Assembly: GCA_016287765.1 (NCBI GenBank)
Contig: JAEEWS010000006.1
Location: 25,780 to 89,779 of the forward strand
Reading direction: 5' to 3'
DNA from: Lachnospiraceae bacterium
GTDB lineage: Bacteria; Bacillota_A; Clostridia; Lachnospirales; Lachnospiraceae
DNA: 64,000 nt
Part shown: positions 63,717 to 64,000 of the stretch, piece by piece
Position numbering within the stretch: position 1 is the first letter of the stretch
Layout: each line of letters opens with the position of its first letter
Made by a program: the position numbers and the translations under genes
Notes under the pieces: generated by a model
What the model was told of the DNA's origin: nothing
What the model saw: only the letters and a program-made list of their open reading frames with translations
The model's database searches: none

Positions 63717-63774
63717 GATATTCTCCCTTACTTTTTATTTGTATACATTATGAAAATGTATTCTTACTCCTCCT

Positions 63775-63805
63775 TTATTACACCTTCCATCAGATGGAAT
63801 GTCAA
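63775..63805 (-). promoter_or_regulatory. MerR-type promoter of the YhfC-like gene
   Basis: TTGACA and TAATAA are separated by 19 bases, and the spacer holds the perfect 7-1-7 dyad TTCCATC-T-GATGGAA (63785-63799). Long spacers with such a dyad are the hallmark of MerR-family control. A 17-base spacing to TGTAAT is also possible. Confidence 0.6.
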
Positions 63806-63841
63806 TGCTTTTCTAAAAAAAAGGATAAAAATGGTTTTTTC

Positions 63842-63871
63842 TTGACAGTATCCGTTAAAAGTGTGTACATT
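63842..63871 (+). promoter_or_regulatory. Promoter reading out of the window's right end
   Basis: TTGACA, 18 bases, TACATT, on the plus strand. A 5-bp dyad TGTAC/GTACA overlaps the -10. The transcript continues past the window end. Confidence 0.55.
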
Positions 63872-64000
63872 ATCTAGTACAGCGGTTTTAAAATAAATGG
63901 ACTAATGCGCAGAATGCTTGCTCGAATGCTCGTGCGTGAAAACGCAGGTGTAGCGGGCTACTCCGAGGCTTTCATGTACGGGCAGTCGGGTAAGCAGGCA
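63872..64000 (+). other. Start of an unidentified plus-strand transcript
   Basis: The last 100 bases are distinctly GC-richer than the AT-rich promoter before them. They contain small stems (GCGTGAAAACGC, GTAGCGGGCTAC). An ATG at 63904 opens a short frame (MRRMLARMLVRENAGVAGYSE) but has no ribosome binding site. It may be the 5' end of a structured RNA, a group II intron or a gene truncated by the window; I do not recognise it. Confidence 0.35.

Noticed and set aside
63904..64000. Protein gene starting MRRMLARMLV at the right edge
   Set aside because: No ribosome binding site and no recognisable family in the visible 32 codons; kept only as an unidentified transcript start.

Overview
The window looks like a chromosomal segment from a motile, fermentative Clostridia species, most likely Lachnospiraceae. 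Support: moderate AT-rich coding sequence with AGGAGG-type ribosome binding sites, uncharacterised families typical of that group (DUF6106-, DUF6062-, DUF2225- and DUF3810-like), rplT-rpmI-infC with a leader-attenuator, a CIRCE-controlled groESL operon, flagellar and chemotaxis-related genes (a methyl-accepting protein, a FliK-like protein, a protein with FliM-type N-terminal motifs, PilZ), and glycan-scavenging enzymes (GH27 alpha-galactosidase, GH2 LacZ). Almost every gene is on the minus strand. The exceptions are a FliK-like gene, a YgjV-like gene and two short tRNA runs. No phage, insertion sequence or CRISPR array was seen.

Layout. 1-2 kb: deoC (cut by the window edge) and an alpha-galactosidase. 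2-3.5 kb: infC-rpmI-rplT with its leader; infC begins with ATT. 3.5-8.4 kb: DegV protein, chemoreceptor, YesM-like histidine kinase. 8.4-14.4 kb: a tightly overlapping operon (amidase-like, truA-like, pyrC, pyrF, asnB-like, greA) in which three proteins carry altered catalytic residues. 14.6-18.6 kb: tRNA-Thr, rlmB, mrnC, cysS, ispF, a metal-binding HMA protein. 18.7-20.5 kb: a FliM-motif protein, tRNA-Val and tRNA-Met, a GC-rich structured element, and ten 62-bp hairpin repeats. 20.5-34 kb: deacetylase, amidohydrolase, recO, era, M16 peptidase, PilZ, guaB, groESL, zinc-ribbon and cysteine-rich proteins, DUF3810. 34-37.4 kb: LytS-like kinase, tRNA-Gly and the FliK-like gene.

37.4-49.6 kb: lacZ, a degenerate ApbE-like protein and an Ami/Opp-type oligopeptide ABC transporter. 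OppD has about 230 extra residues, mostly charged and coiled-coil-like, inside its ATPase domain; OppF carries a C-terminal membrane hairpin. 50-55.7 kb: small membrane, GNAT and patatin proteins, a rhodanese-TtcA fusion with an apparently leaderless promoter, and gpmA. 55.7-58.6 kb: a LytTR/DUF3021 regulator pair with an ABC exporter and a 21-bp-spaced direct repeat that is a likely LytTR target. 58.7-62.8 kb: a zinc-uptake operon (Fur-family regulator, small Cys/His membrane protein, znuA, znuC, znuB, lipoprotein). 62.9-64 kb: a YhfC-like intramembrane protease behind a MerR-style promoter, and the start of an unidentified plus-strand transcript.

All calls come from reading the sequence; no database search was run. 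Start sites were moved from the longest ORF to the codon with the best ribosome binding site where these differed.
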